From contig PALM01000006.1 of NCBI GenBank assembly GCA_002706365.1, positions 1-43,680 on the forward strand: 43,680 bases of DNA. The letters run 5' to 3'. The translations under genes and the position numbers were made by a program. Positions 22,997 through 31,260 of the stretch are shown here, piece by piece. The notes beneath the pieces are model-generated. The model was not told where the DNA came from and did no database searches. It saw nothing but the letters and a program-made list of their open reading frames with translations. Numbering within the stretch: position 1 is the stretch's first letter; each line of letters opens with the position of its first letter. This DNA is from Flavobacteriales bacterium (GTDB taxonomy: Bacteria > Bacteroidota > Bacteroidia > Flavobacteriales_E > Vicingaceae).

Positions 22997-25219
22997 TTAG
23001 TTTTCTTGCATGGTGTCTTTGGAGATCAATACTTCTCCAAAACTTACGTCCTGAGCGGCAAGAGCGAGGATTGTGGTAGGTAATTTTGAGATTCTTTCCT
23101 GTGCTTTCTCATAATAATCGATGAAATTCTCATCGGGGGTTGCCATTCCCATGAATACCAGATCAGCGGCTTTTGAACTCTCATGTAAGATAGAGTCAAA
23201 ACTTCTTCCTTCGGCCGCAATTACATCGATCTCTGCCTGTATTCGGATTTCATCTAGAATTCCATGAAGGTTTTCTTCAGCTCTGGCGATGGCTTTTTCA
23301 TCTTCAACAACCATTTTTAGATGCACTGTTGATTGTTTCCAGTCGATGCTGTGCGACATCAAATAGGCCAAGATCATCATCAGTCCGCCATTGCCTTTTA
23401 AACCACCCCACCATACATCAATCCGCTTTTTATCGCCAAATACATTTTCATTATCCCCTTTATGTACTATGAGGATATTCCTCTGTAATTGATAGAACTG
23501 ATGAATCATTTGACAATACTCTTGCTTGTCTTCAGCTTTCTGAGTGGTGCCAACGATCACTGTATTGGGTTGAATCGATCCCAAACCATAAGACTCAACT
23601 AATCTACCCACACCATCATAGGCATTAGGAGCTGAGATCACTTTAACCAATCCTTCAATTCCTTTCTTTTTAAGGAAGTCCTTCACATGCTGTCGCATAC
23701 TTCCAATCTGTTGAGAATCGATAGTTCCATCGGGAATTATACTGGCTACAGTGAGTATACCTTTCTTATGCGTAAAGGTGTTGGCCAATTCGATCAAATG
23801 CCATCTTCTATTAGGAGAGCCCACAAATACAATTGGTTGTGGTCGCCAGTTCTTCGGGTCTTTATCCTCACCCAACTTCAATAGGGTAGCTCGAATGATC
23901 GCCATGCGCACACCGCGACCAACATTGCCCCAAACAGATTGAAGCTGACGGCGCTTTAGCAAAAAGTAGATCAAGGCAATAAAGGCCAATGCAATTATGG
24001 TGGCTAGGCTATTGATGAGAAACATCACTGCGATACAAGCAACAGCACCAAGTATAGAGAATGACCAATGCACTTTAAAGGTGGGTCTAAAAGAGGGGGA
24101 GTGTAGGAATTTTTCCAATCCTGCGGCGATATTCAAAACACCATAGGTGGTCAAGAAGAACATAGTAAGTACAGGTGCAATCATATTCAAATCGCCCAGC
24201 CAAACGGCAAGCAATACAATCACCAATGTGAACAATGTTCCCAATCGAGGCGTGTCATCTTTTCCGGCACCCTTGCCCATCCATTTAAGGAAAGAAGGTA
24301 AAACATCATCCTTGGCCAAAGCCTGCAGCACCCTTGGCGCACCAAGTATACTTCCCACAGCACTTGAGAGAGTGGCTCCCCAAACACCAACCAAGATGGC
24401 GTCGCCCCAAAATGAAATACGGCGCATGATCATGGGATCTTCAATAAGTGAGCTGGCATCTGCTCTTGATGCTAATATGATTGGCAGGCCCATGTATATA
24501 ATGTATCCTACTCCAATTGCCAGGAAGGTTCCTCTGGGGATCGACTTCTTTGCATTCTTCAGATCACCCGACATACCCACACCGGCCATGATTCCAGTAA
24601 CAGCTGGGAAGAAGACTGCAAAGACTACCCAAAAAGGCACACTTTCAGAGGCTGGGGCACCCCACATTTCAATTTGAGAATCTTCCAATGGAGAACCAAA
24701 TAGGAGGGAGACAAGTGAGATGGCAATCCCGATCATGATCACATACTGAGCTCTGATTGCCGCTTTTGCTGAGGTGAGCGCTAACATGGCTACACCCACA
24801 ACGGTGATCATCCCCGCCATCTTTTGATCGATATTGGGGAAGACTTCCAAAAGGCTTTCTGCAAAACCAACTGCATAGAGCGCCACTGATAAAGCTTGAG
24901 CAAAATAAAGCGAGATGCCAATTGCCCCTCCAGATTCTAAGCCTAAAGATCTAGAGATCATATAATAGGCACCGCCAATCTTCACTTTTTGATCGGTGGC
25001 AATTGAAGCAATTGATAAACTAGTTAGAAAAGTAATGCTCGTTGAAAGGGTCACAATTAGAAGTGTGCCTATCAATCCCACGTTTCCAACTACCCAGCCA
25101 AAACGCAGATACATGATCACGCCTAGGATAGTGAGAATAGAGGGTGTGAATACTCCGCCAAAGGTGGAAAGACCCGCGCCCCTGCTGTCGGAAATGGAAT
25201 TTTTATTGATGCTTTTCAC
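22997..25219 (-). CDS. Cation-chloride-cotransporter-like (SLC12/APC) permease
   Basis: A 740-residue membrane transporter. The first 430 residues hold about 12 membrane segments with the APC-superfamily opening GLSTFGGVFTPSILTILGVIMYLRFGWVVG and KIGGAYYMISRSLG, which match bacterial relatives of the animal Na-K-Cl cotransporters (SLC12). The segment MAGVGMSGDLKNAKKSIPRGT after TM6 is also family-typical. The last 300 residues are a soluble cytoplasmic domain with a Rossmann-like, USP-like look (QPIVFVGSPNRRWHLIELAN; DLVFMGMATPDENF), corresponding to the SLC12 C-terminal regulatory domain. The substrate cannot be told from sequence; ions with chloride or amino acids are possible. Single gene, with its own 5' region. 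Confidence 0.82.
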   Translation of the reverse strand: MKSINKNSISDSRGAGLSTFGGVFTPSILTILGVIMYLRFGWVVGNVGLIGTLLIVTLSTSITFLTSLSIASIATDQKVKIGGAYYMISRSLGLESGGAIGISLYFAQALSVALYAVGFAESLLEVFPNIDQKMAGMITVVGVAMLALTSAKAAIRAQYVIMIGIAISLVSLLFGSPLEDSQIEMWGAPASESVPFWVVFAVFFPAVTGIMAGVGMSGDLKNAKKSIPRGTFLAIGVGYIIYMGLPIILASRADASSLIEDPMIMRRISFWGDAILVGVWGATLSSAVGSILGAPRVLQALAKDDVLPSFLKWMGKGAGKDDTPRLGTLFTLVIVLLAVWLGDLNMIAPVLTMFFLTTYGVLNIAAGLEKFLHSPSFRPTFKVHWSFSILGAVACIAVMFLINSLATIIALAFIALIYFLLKRRQLQSVWGNVGRGVRMAIIRATLLKLGEDKDPKNWRPQPIVFVGSPNRRWHLIELANTFTHKKGILTVASIIPDGTIDSQQIGSMRQHVKDFLKKKGIEGLVKVISAPNAYDGVGRLVESYGLGSIQPNTVIVGTTQKAEDKQEYCQMIHQFYQLQRNILIVHKGDNENVFGDKKRIDVWWGGLKGNGGLMMILAYLMSHSIDWKQSTVHLKMVVEDEKAIARAEENLHGILDEIRIQAEIDVIAAEGRSFDSILHESSKAADLVFMGMATPDENFIDYYEKAQERISKLPTTILALAAQDVSFGEVLISKDTMQEN

Positions 25220-25800
25220 GAGATAATTGAGGGCTAAATGTAAGCAAAGGGACTTATTAGGATTGGCTCATCTAAAATTTGTCTTCAAACTTTTCCAATT
25301 GATGTTAGTGTATAATCCAAGGCTATATAATATTTGGATAAGAATACCACAAACAATTTATTCCATTTTTTCTTTAAGAAATTCAATTCTAGTTTAAAAG
25401 GAATTATAAGCTTGAGTCTTTAAATAGATTAGGCTGTGGACTGATCATTCTATTTGATTATTATCGTAATCGACTTCACAAAGCAGCTTTTCTCTAAAAA
25501 TACCGTCTATTATATGTGAGAGGGATAATCGTGTTAAAATTATCTGAATTAATCTTTATTCCTGATGCACAGTCGAAGGATGAGTTTTATTTCTCATGTA
25601 TAAATCGTAAATTGTAACAATTCTAATTATAAACCTTTAAAACCGCCTATGGCATAAAACTACTTTCCCCAAATTTTTTTTGTTCCCCCTTTAATTCATG
25701 ACGGAGAGTCAATCTACCGCCTATGGACCTATGTTCATGAGCTATAAAGAGAAGATTCATTCCGAACTGGGAGAACCATAACATTTAAAAAAACATCATC
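25220..25800. other. 580-bp intergenic region upstream of a secreted-protein gene
   Basis: A/T-rich, divergent promoter region with no gene visible. TAAATGTA (25235-25242) read on the minus strand is TACATTTA, a plausible -7 element for the transporter. ACCGCCTATGG occurs twice in direct orientation (25642-25652 and 25716-25726), 74 bases apart, each close to a run of A/T. The long leader before 25801 could hold regulatory sites. No hairpin-plus-T-run or tRNA seen. Confidence 0.45.
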
Positions 25801-27690
25801 ATGAAAAAATTGCTACTATTTACAATGATCATGGCTTGCACATTTGCAGTCTGGTCGCAAAGTTTAATTAATCAATCGGCTCCATATTCGCCTCATCAAT
25901 TATTTGAGGACGAGCAAGTTATGCAAAGAGCAAAACAACAAAAGGGCCCGAATACACAAGTATATTATGAGGATTTTGATGGAGCCCTGCCTGCTGGTTG
26001 GACTTTTGTGAATCCGAATACAAATTGCTCATGGCAATGGGATACCCTTTATCGTCCTGGACAGTTCACAACCGGTATTAGCCGAATCAATTCTACAACA
26101 GCATCGAATGGATTTTTGCTTTTGCCGATTGACCTCTGTAATACTCCAACTGCATCTCCGATGGATAATCTCGTAGTCTCTCCCGCTATTCCTATACCTC
26201 AAATGGCTGTGGTTTACGTTCGATTTGAACAGTATCTAGTCTATTGTTGTAATGCATCGAATGATCTTGTACTAGAGTGTAGCACAGATGGTTTGACTTG
26301 GGATACCTATGATGCTGTTCCAAATCTTGGTGTGAATGTGCTTTCGACAAATCCACAAGAATTGACAATCAATGTCACCAATACATTGGCTAATGCTGAT
26401 ACAGCTTACCTTAGGTTTAGGGCTTCTGGTTCAACGGCTTATTTCTGGATGCTGGATGATCTTGAGATTCTAGATGGTGATTCAACATCTCTATTGATGC
26501 AGGATTTTAGAAATGTGTTCTCAAGGAACCATCAATTCAATCCTACATACACAACCGTTCCAAGAGCTCTGATGGAGCCAATAGAATTTGAAGCTGATGT
26601 GTTGAATGATGGATTCTTTAGTCAGAATGGAGTAACTACCAATGTAAATATCTTTAATGAAGCCGGATTTGGAGGTGCTCCGGGTTTTGGACAAGTATCT
26701 TCATTGAGTAGCACATTAGGTTCTTCAATCCTTTCTCAGGAAGACACTACAATTGTGGTTGATAATCCTGCATATATCAATTTGCGATCTGGTGATTTTA
26801 GGGTAGATGGAACGATTTCTTCTCCTCTTGGAGTAGGTTCTAGTCCTGGACAATTCACTAGAAGATTTAGTGTAGGTGATACAGTATTTGCTAGAGATGA
26901 TGGTGGATATGGTGGAACAGCCGGACCTTCCGACTATGTTGGAGGAGGTAATGATAATGACGCTTGGGGTTTGTTGTATGAAATGTTAGGTGATAGTGGA
27001 GTAGCAACTTCTATTTCAATTTATGTACCTAATGATACGGATCTGGTAGGCGTAGCTATACAGCCTAGGATCTGGCCATTTGATGATAGTCAGGCTACCA
27101 TTGGAGCGGCTATTGGCAATCCATTAGGTATTCAACCATTCTCTACAACAATTGGCTTAGCCGACTTAGATTCTTGGTTGGTCTTGCCATACTTAACTGC
27201 TCCATTATTGGAACAAGATTCTCAGTATGTAGTAGGATGGGAGCAAATATCCGGAGCTGCGAACGGATTGACATTCTCCGCAGCCAGAGATGGTTCTTCA
27301 TCTGCAATTGCCCCGGATGTAACCAATTTTTGCTTCCTAAATGAAGCGGGAAATGCAAGATGGTTTTGGGTGCCTACTATAGCAGCAGTGAGATTGAATT
27401 TCGGGCCAAATCCTGCCAATGGCAATTTTGTAGTCGGCTTGAACGAAGCAAAAGATGCAGAGTTTAAAATGATGCCAAATCCGGCTAACAATCAAGTATT
27501 CATTCAATTTGATAAAAATCAAAGCTTTAATCTGGAGCTCATTGATATGAAGGGCCGCGTGGTTCTTCATAAGAGAGTAACAGATGCCAATTCCACAGTG
27601 ATTGATGTAAGTGGGTTTGATAGTGGAATCTACTACCTCAGAGCGATTGACGAAAACGGCAGTCGCACTCAAAAATTGATCGTGTACTAA
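25801..27690 (+). CDS. Secreted protein with choice-of-anchor-J-like domain and T9SS tail
   Basis: A 629-residue exported protein. A signal peptide (KKLLLFTMIMACTFAVWSQS) is followed by a jelly-roll domain starting YYEDFDGALPAGWTFVNPNTNCSWQWDT (about residues 57-225), which resembles choice-of-anchor-J / cleaved-adhesin / MAM-type domains that bind carbohydrate or matrix. The middle part is a beta-rich region of unknown family. The C-terminus (MPNPANNQVFIQF ... GIYYLRAIDENGSRTQKLIVY) is a type A T9SS sorting domain, so the protein should reach the cell surface or medium. The gene stands alone behind a 580-bp upstream region and is followed by a clear terminator. Adhesin or glycan-binding role is inferred. 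Confidence 0.85.
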   Translation: MKKLLLFTMIMACTFAVWSQSLINQSAPYSPHQLFEDEQVMQRAKQQKGPNTQVYYEDFDGALPAGWTFVNPNTNCSWQWDTLYRPGQFTTGISRINSTTASNGFLLLPIDLCNTPTASPMDNLVVSPAIPIPQMAVVYVRFEQYLVYCCNASNDLVLECSTDGLTWDTYDAVPNLGVNVLSTNPQELTINVTNTLANADTAYLRFRASGSTAYFWMLDDLEILDGDSTSLLMQDFRNVFSRNHQFNPTYTTVPRALMEPIEFEADVLNDGFFSQNGVTTNVNIFNEAGFGGAPGFGQVSSLSSTLGSSILSQEDTTIVVDNPAYINLRSGDFRVDGTISSPLGVGSSPGQFTRRFSVGDTVFARDDGGYGGTAGPSDYVGGGNDNDAWGLLYEMLGDSGVATSISIYVPNDTDLVGVAIQPRIWPFDDSQATIGAAIGNPLGIQPFSTTIGLADLDSWLVLPYLTAPLLEQDSQYVVGWEQISGAANGLTFSAARDGSSSAIAPDVTNFCFLNEAGNARWFWVPTIAAVRLNFGPNPANGNFVVGLNEAKDAEFKMMPNPANNQVFIQFDKNQSFNLELIDMKGRVVLHKRVTDANSTVIDVSGFDSGIYYLRAIDENGSRTQKLIVY

Positions 27691-27710
27691 TCGCGCGATC
27701 TTGATTTCAA

Positions 27711-27745
27711 GGGGAGAGGGTATTTAAACCTTCTCCCTTTTTTTT
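27711..27745 (+). terminator. Terminator after the secreted-protein gene
   Basis: GGGAGAGGG pairs with CCTTCTCCC (one G-T pair) around an 8-base loop and is followed by eight T. It also touches the 3' end of the convergent glycosyltransferase gene. Confidence 0.88.
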
Positions 27746-29075
27746 ATTTCACACTCACTTTATAGAGTCTGAAATCCTTTGGAAATTCCTTTTCTTCAAG
27801 GATCTCAACATTTTGAGCTTTAAGCGGATCCATTTCATCGAAATTGGTCTTTAATACCCAGCATTCCTTATCGGAAAGACCCATTGTAGCTTTGCTTAGC
27901 CCTTCGCGGTTTAAATAGAAGTTGAGATAATGTGCTTGATCTGCAACAATGTGCTCGGCTTTTTCTTCTGCTAGAAACTGGGCGACTTCCTTCCATTGGT
28001 CTTTGCTGTCGTCTCTAAACTCATCGCGTAAGAAAGCAATATTCAATATACAGCTCACAGCCACAATTCCATAAATCCATTTGCTCTTGCTCAAACCCAC
28101 AAAACTCAATTGTCGCCATGCCTGCATGCTCATAATGTAAATTGCCGGCAGATAGATCAATGTATATCGCTTATGCAACATTGGTGAGCCAATTTTTGAA
28201 ACGAGATAGGGTAAAAGAAATCCCAGAATAATGCTGAGGTATAGCAGGAGCTTCAAATTCTTATCCTTTCCAACTTTAAAATAAAATAGAAGTGGTAGAA
28301 AAAGCCAGGCAAACTCTAAGGGGTTCTTTCCGCTGTAGAGGTAATAGTAATTGAAGAAGTCTCCTATGGTTGGGTCGCTCATCCAACTTTCAAGGCTGGT
28401 CTTGCCAATTAGATAGGGTATACAAGGGGCAAAAGCCAATAATACCAGGAATTGTACACCTACAAATTGCAAGAATAGTTTCTTTGAAGTGCTTTTGATG
28501 ATGAAGTAGACCAATGCCACTATTGAAAGGCTGGCCAACAATATTCCTCCATAATAATGAGTGTAGCAGAGCAATATTGAAGAGATAAAATAGATGATCG
28601 CATGCTTTCGTTTTTCCTCTTTGAAGTACAAGTAGAATTCAGCGGTGCAGATCAAGCTCAGAAGGAATAAAAGACTGTAAAACCTTCCTTCAATAGAGTA
28701 ATAGATGTGAAAGAAATTGAAACTGCAGATGGCCATTAGAAGCAGGCCATTGGTTTTGCTTCCGCCAATCTTCTTTCCATAATGGTAGCATGCAAGCATA
28801 GCTATCAAACCAAATAACAGGGCCAAATATCTGGCGGTGAATTCTGCATTTCCACTCAACTTCAAAGACCAGAACAATATGACATCAAATAGCGGAGGGT
28901 GGGTGTCCTTTAGTGCATTGAAGATCACATCCTTCAAACTGTGATCGGGCGATGAAGCGATCATAGACCAGATCTCATCAAGCCATAGTCCGTTCGTTTC
29001 TAGACTAAAAGCTCTAATGATCAATCCTCCTATAAGGATAACTACAAATAGGATTGTATTGCTATGTTTTAACAC
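27744..29075 (-). CDS. GT39/ArnT-like membrane glycosyltransferase
   Basis: A 443-residue integral membrane protein with about 11 hydrophobic segments. The first periplasmic loop carries the catalytic-type Asp-Glu in GLWLDEIWSMIA (about residue 30), and the next has KDTHPPLFDVILFWSLKL, the H-P-P-L block of polyprenyl-phosphate-sugar-using GT-C enzymes (PMT_2 / GT39). It would move a sugar from undecaprenyl-phosphate onto a lipid or protein acceptor in the periplasm. There are no linked genes on the same strand that tell the acceptor. Its 3' end meets the terminator of the convergent gene. Confidence 0.85.
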   Translation of the reverse strand: MLKHSNTILFVVILIGGLIIRAFSLETNGLWLDEIWSMIASSPDHSLKDVIFNALKDTHPPLFDVILFWSLKLSGNAEFTARYLALLFGLIAMLACYHYGKKIGGSKTNGLLLMAICSFNFFHIYYSIEGRFYSLLFLLSLICTAEFYLYFKEEKRKHAIIYFISSILLCYTHYYGGILLASLSIVALVYFIIKSTSKKLFLQFVGVQFLVLLAFAPCIPYLIGKTSLESWMSDPTIGDFFNYYYLYSGKNPLEFAWLFLPLLFYFKVGKDKNLKLLLYLSIILGFLLPYLVSKIGSPMLHKRYTLIYLPAIYIMSMQAWRQLSFVGLSKSKWIYGIVAVSCILNIAFLRDEFRDDSKDQWKEVAQFLAEEKAEHIVADQAHYLNFYLNREGLSKATMGLSDKECWVLKTNFDEMDPLKAQNVEILEEKEFPKDFRLYKVSVK

Positions 29076-29255
29076 GAGGTAAAGGTATTCTAAAGTTGAC
29101 GAAGACGACTACGATGAGGACCACATTGAGAAACGAGACGAACTCTGTGGTCTCTGTGCCTTCTCTGTGTAGTCCGCATGCTGTAGCCGGAGCTTTAGTG
29201 GAGGCGCTCAGCTGGCGGACCTCTGTGACCCAGTTTAAAAATTTCTTTCTAGTTT
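29076..29255. other. Intergenic spacer with dispersed-repeat phrases
   Basis: About 180 bp with no gene. It contains recurring 'ctctgtgg / ctctgtgcc / ctctgtgta / ctctgtgacc' phrases (29144-29231) of the kind found between genes in many Bacteroidota genomes. Confidence 0.5.
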
Positions 29256-29507
29256 CTACTTTCCAGTTTCAAGACTCTCATCAAAATACTCCCCTCTCTT
29301 CGGCTTTAAGGCATCTCGCACTAGGATCATATTTGCTTCTTCAACTATGATATATGCTTCAGAATGGGAGTCTTTCTGCTCACTTCCAACACCAAATTGA
29401 GCGACATTGGCCTTCGCGCTGTATTCTTCTAAATGAATGGCGTGGTGCTTTGCAGTTTCATAAGCATCATCACCAAAGAAGTCCCAGATCAGTTTGATTT
29501 TCTTCAT
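29256..29507 (-). CDS. Small conserved protein of unknown function (83 aa)
   Basis: A short soluble protein with a plausible start (KKIKLIWDFFGDDAYETAKHHAIHLEEY) and a well-formed end (VEEANMILVRDALKPKRGEYF). The pattern 'IKLIWDF.G.DA..TA.HH..HL' and 'DALKP.RG' looks like a family I have the impression is widespread in Bacteroidota, but I cannot name a domain or function. There is no signal peptide. It is isolated between two repeat-rich spacers, so the context gives no clue. Confidence 0.7.
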   Translation of the reverse strand: MKKIKLIWDFFGDDAYETAKHHAIHLEEYSAKANVAQFGVGSEQKDSHSEAYIIVEEANMILVRDALKPKRGEYFDESLETGK

Positions 29508-29701
29508 GCTTCAAATATCGGATTTGAATTATTATTCATACTGAGTTTTTAACCACGGCGATCTGCCTGCCGGCAAGCAGGTCTCGCTGATTCACGCAGA
29601 TTTAAAATCTAGCTTCCGGCATCTGGCTTCATGCATCCTAAAGAACCAAGTCTTTTTTCTTTATTCTTTTCTCTTTTTTCTAATACCGTTTGATTATATT
29701 A
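29508..29701. repeat. Intergenic spacer with GC palindrome and tandem-like phrases
   Basis: Contains CTGCCTGCCGGCAAGCAG (29564-29581), a near-perfect GC palindrome, embedded in 'accacggcgat...gctgattcacgcagattt'. It also has a GCTTCCGGC/TCTGGCTTC stretch (29611-29632) similar to 4301-4326. No gene. Confidence 0.5.
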
Positions 29702-29728
29702 TTGTCGAAACAATGACAATAAATACGT
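29702..29728 (+). promoter_or_regulatory. Operator-like inverted repeats upstream of dinB
   Basis: TTGTC-GAAACAAT-GACAA (29702-29719) is an inverted repeat whose second arm continues as TGACA-ATAAATA-CGTCA. The block ends 5 bases before the dinB start codon. ATGACAATAAATACGTCAA matches 15 of 19 bases of the corresponding stretch in front of the XRE/S24 regulator. Confidence 0.55.
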
Positions 29729-29732
29729 CAAA

Positions 29733-30944
29733 ATGAAGATAATTCCCAAAAACAGTAGAGATCAGAACATCATCCACATGGATTTGGATGCTTTTTTTGT
29801 CTCGGTGGAGTGTTTGCGAGAGCCTTCACTCAAAGGTTTGCCGCTTTTAATTGGCGGTAAGAGCGGAAGGGGAGTGGTGGCAGCTTGTAGTTATGAAGCT
29901 AGGCGCTTTGGCATACATTCGGCCATGCCCATGAAAACGGCCAAGCGACTTTGTCCGCATGCCACTATCATTGGAGGTGATCCAGAGCAGTACAGCATGT
30001 ATTCCAATATGGTTACCGAGATCATTGCCGAGCAGGTGCCGCTTTATGAGAAGTCGTCGATCGATGAATTCTATATCGACTTAAGTGGGATGGAGCGTTT
30101 CCACAATTCCTATTTGTTGGCGCAGAAGATCAAGGGAGATATTGGCAAAGAAACCGGGCTCAATATTTCTTTTGGTCATTCCATTAACAAAACGGTCTCC
30201 AAAGTGGCTACCAATGAATCGAAACCCAACGGACATTGCAAGGTGGATCGGGGAGCCGAGAAGCCTTTTTTAGCGCCGCTCACCGTAGATAAGATTCCAC
30301 AGATCGGTCCGTCTACCTCCAATACGCTCCGCAGTATGGGAGTGGCTAGGGTGCGCACCTTACAGAAGATGCCGGTAGAGCTGCTGCAGAATGTACTGGG
30401 CAAGAATGGTAGTCGCATTTGGCAGAAGGCCAATGGCATTGATCATAGTCCGGTAGTGCCCTACTCAGAACAGAAGTCCATGTCGTCTGAACGCACCTTT
30501 GATCAGGATACTACAGATGTACATGGCTTGAAGGATCTGCTGGTGGGTATGACCGAGCGCCTGGCATTCAAGCTGCGCAAGCAGAATAAACTCACAGCCT
30601 GCATTACGGTGAAGATTCGCTATTCCGACTTCGATACGCGTAGTATGCAGTGTCGCTTGCCCTACACCTCCTGCGATCATATCCTGATCCAGAAGGCCAA
30701 AGAGCTATTTGATAAACTCTATCAAAGGCGCTTGCTGATCCGCTTGATCGGCGTGCGGCTGAGTCATTTGGTGGGAGGAGCTTATCAGATCAATCTGTTC
30801 GACGATACCGAAGAAATGATTGCCCTCTATCAAGCCATGGATAAGGTGAGGTTGAGGTTTGGAGAAGATAAGGTAAAGCGAGCCGCCGGCATGAAACTCA
30901 GGCACCCTAGGATGAACCCGTTTAATGGAAGGATGGCGGTGTGA
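29733..30944 (+). CDS. dinB: DNA polymerase IV (Y-family)
   Basis: A 403-residue translesion polymerase. Catalytic residues are intact: HMDLDAFFVSVE (Asp17, Asp19) near the N-terminus and SSIDEFYIDLSG (Asp-Glu near 107). The thumb has a helix-hairpin-helix around VDKIPQIGPSTSNTLRSMGVARVRTLQ, and the little-finger domain follows. Near the C-terminus QINLF (about 351-355) is a beta-clamp-binding motif. It copies past damaged bases with low fidelity. The DnaE-type polymerase gene 316 bp downstream on the same strand is a usual partner. The operator-like repeats at 29702-29728 suggest damage-inducible control by the S24-type regulator in this window. Confidence 0.93.
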   Translation: MKIIPKNSRDQNIIHMDLDAFFVSVECLREPSLKGLPLLIGGKSGRGVVAACSYEARRFGIHSAMPMKTAKRLCPHATIIGGDPEQYSMYSNMVTEIIAEQVPLYEKSSIDEFYIDLSGMERFHNSYLLAQKIKGDIGKETGLNISFGHSINKTVSKVATNESKPNGHCKVDRGAEKPFLAPLTVDKIPQIGPSTSNTLRSMGVARVRTLQKMPVELLQNVLGKNGSRIWQKANGIDHSPVVPYSEQKSMSSERTFDQDTTDVHGLKDLLVGMTERLAFKLRKQNKLTACITVKIRYSDFDTRSMQCRLPYTSCDHILIQKAKELFDKLYQRRLLIRLIGVRLSHLVGGAYQINLFDDTEEMIALYQAMDKVRLRFGEDKVKRAAGMKLRHPRMNPFNGRMAV

Positions 30945-31260
30945 TCGGAATCCGGATTTAAAATGTGAAATATGAAATGAGAAATGTGAAAAGCAATCAG
31001 CATTTTATACATCTAATAGAAGCTAAATACTACTCTGTGTCCTTTGAGCCTCCTTAGCGTTCTTGGCGGTTAGAGCAAGTGATAAAATCTATCATCAATT
31101 CATTTTCTTGAAAAAAATAGTTATTGACTTTCTGTCTCACTTTCATATCTCATCTCTCATATTTCACATTTAACACAAACCCAACTCTAGCGCACACCTT
31201 GTCCTTCGGAGCTTTAGCGTAGAAGGATAGCTGCACTTTAGTTGCACTCTTAACTCCCAC
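30945..31260. repeat. dinB-dnaE spacer with inverted A/T repeats
   Basis: About 316 bp without a gene. AAATGTGAAATATGAAATGAG (30961-30981) is nearly the inverse of CTCATATTTCACATTT (31157-31172), so the two could form long imperfect arms around a 'ctctgtgtcctttgagcctccttagcg' dispersed phrase. A TTGACTT (31124-31130) might be part of a promoter for the polymerase gene. Confidence 0.45.

Noticed and set aside
25220-25800. A hidden small gene or RNA gene in the long spacer
   Set aside because: No ORF with plausible start and composition, no tRNA-like cloverleaf and no terminator were found; left as a regulatory region.
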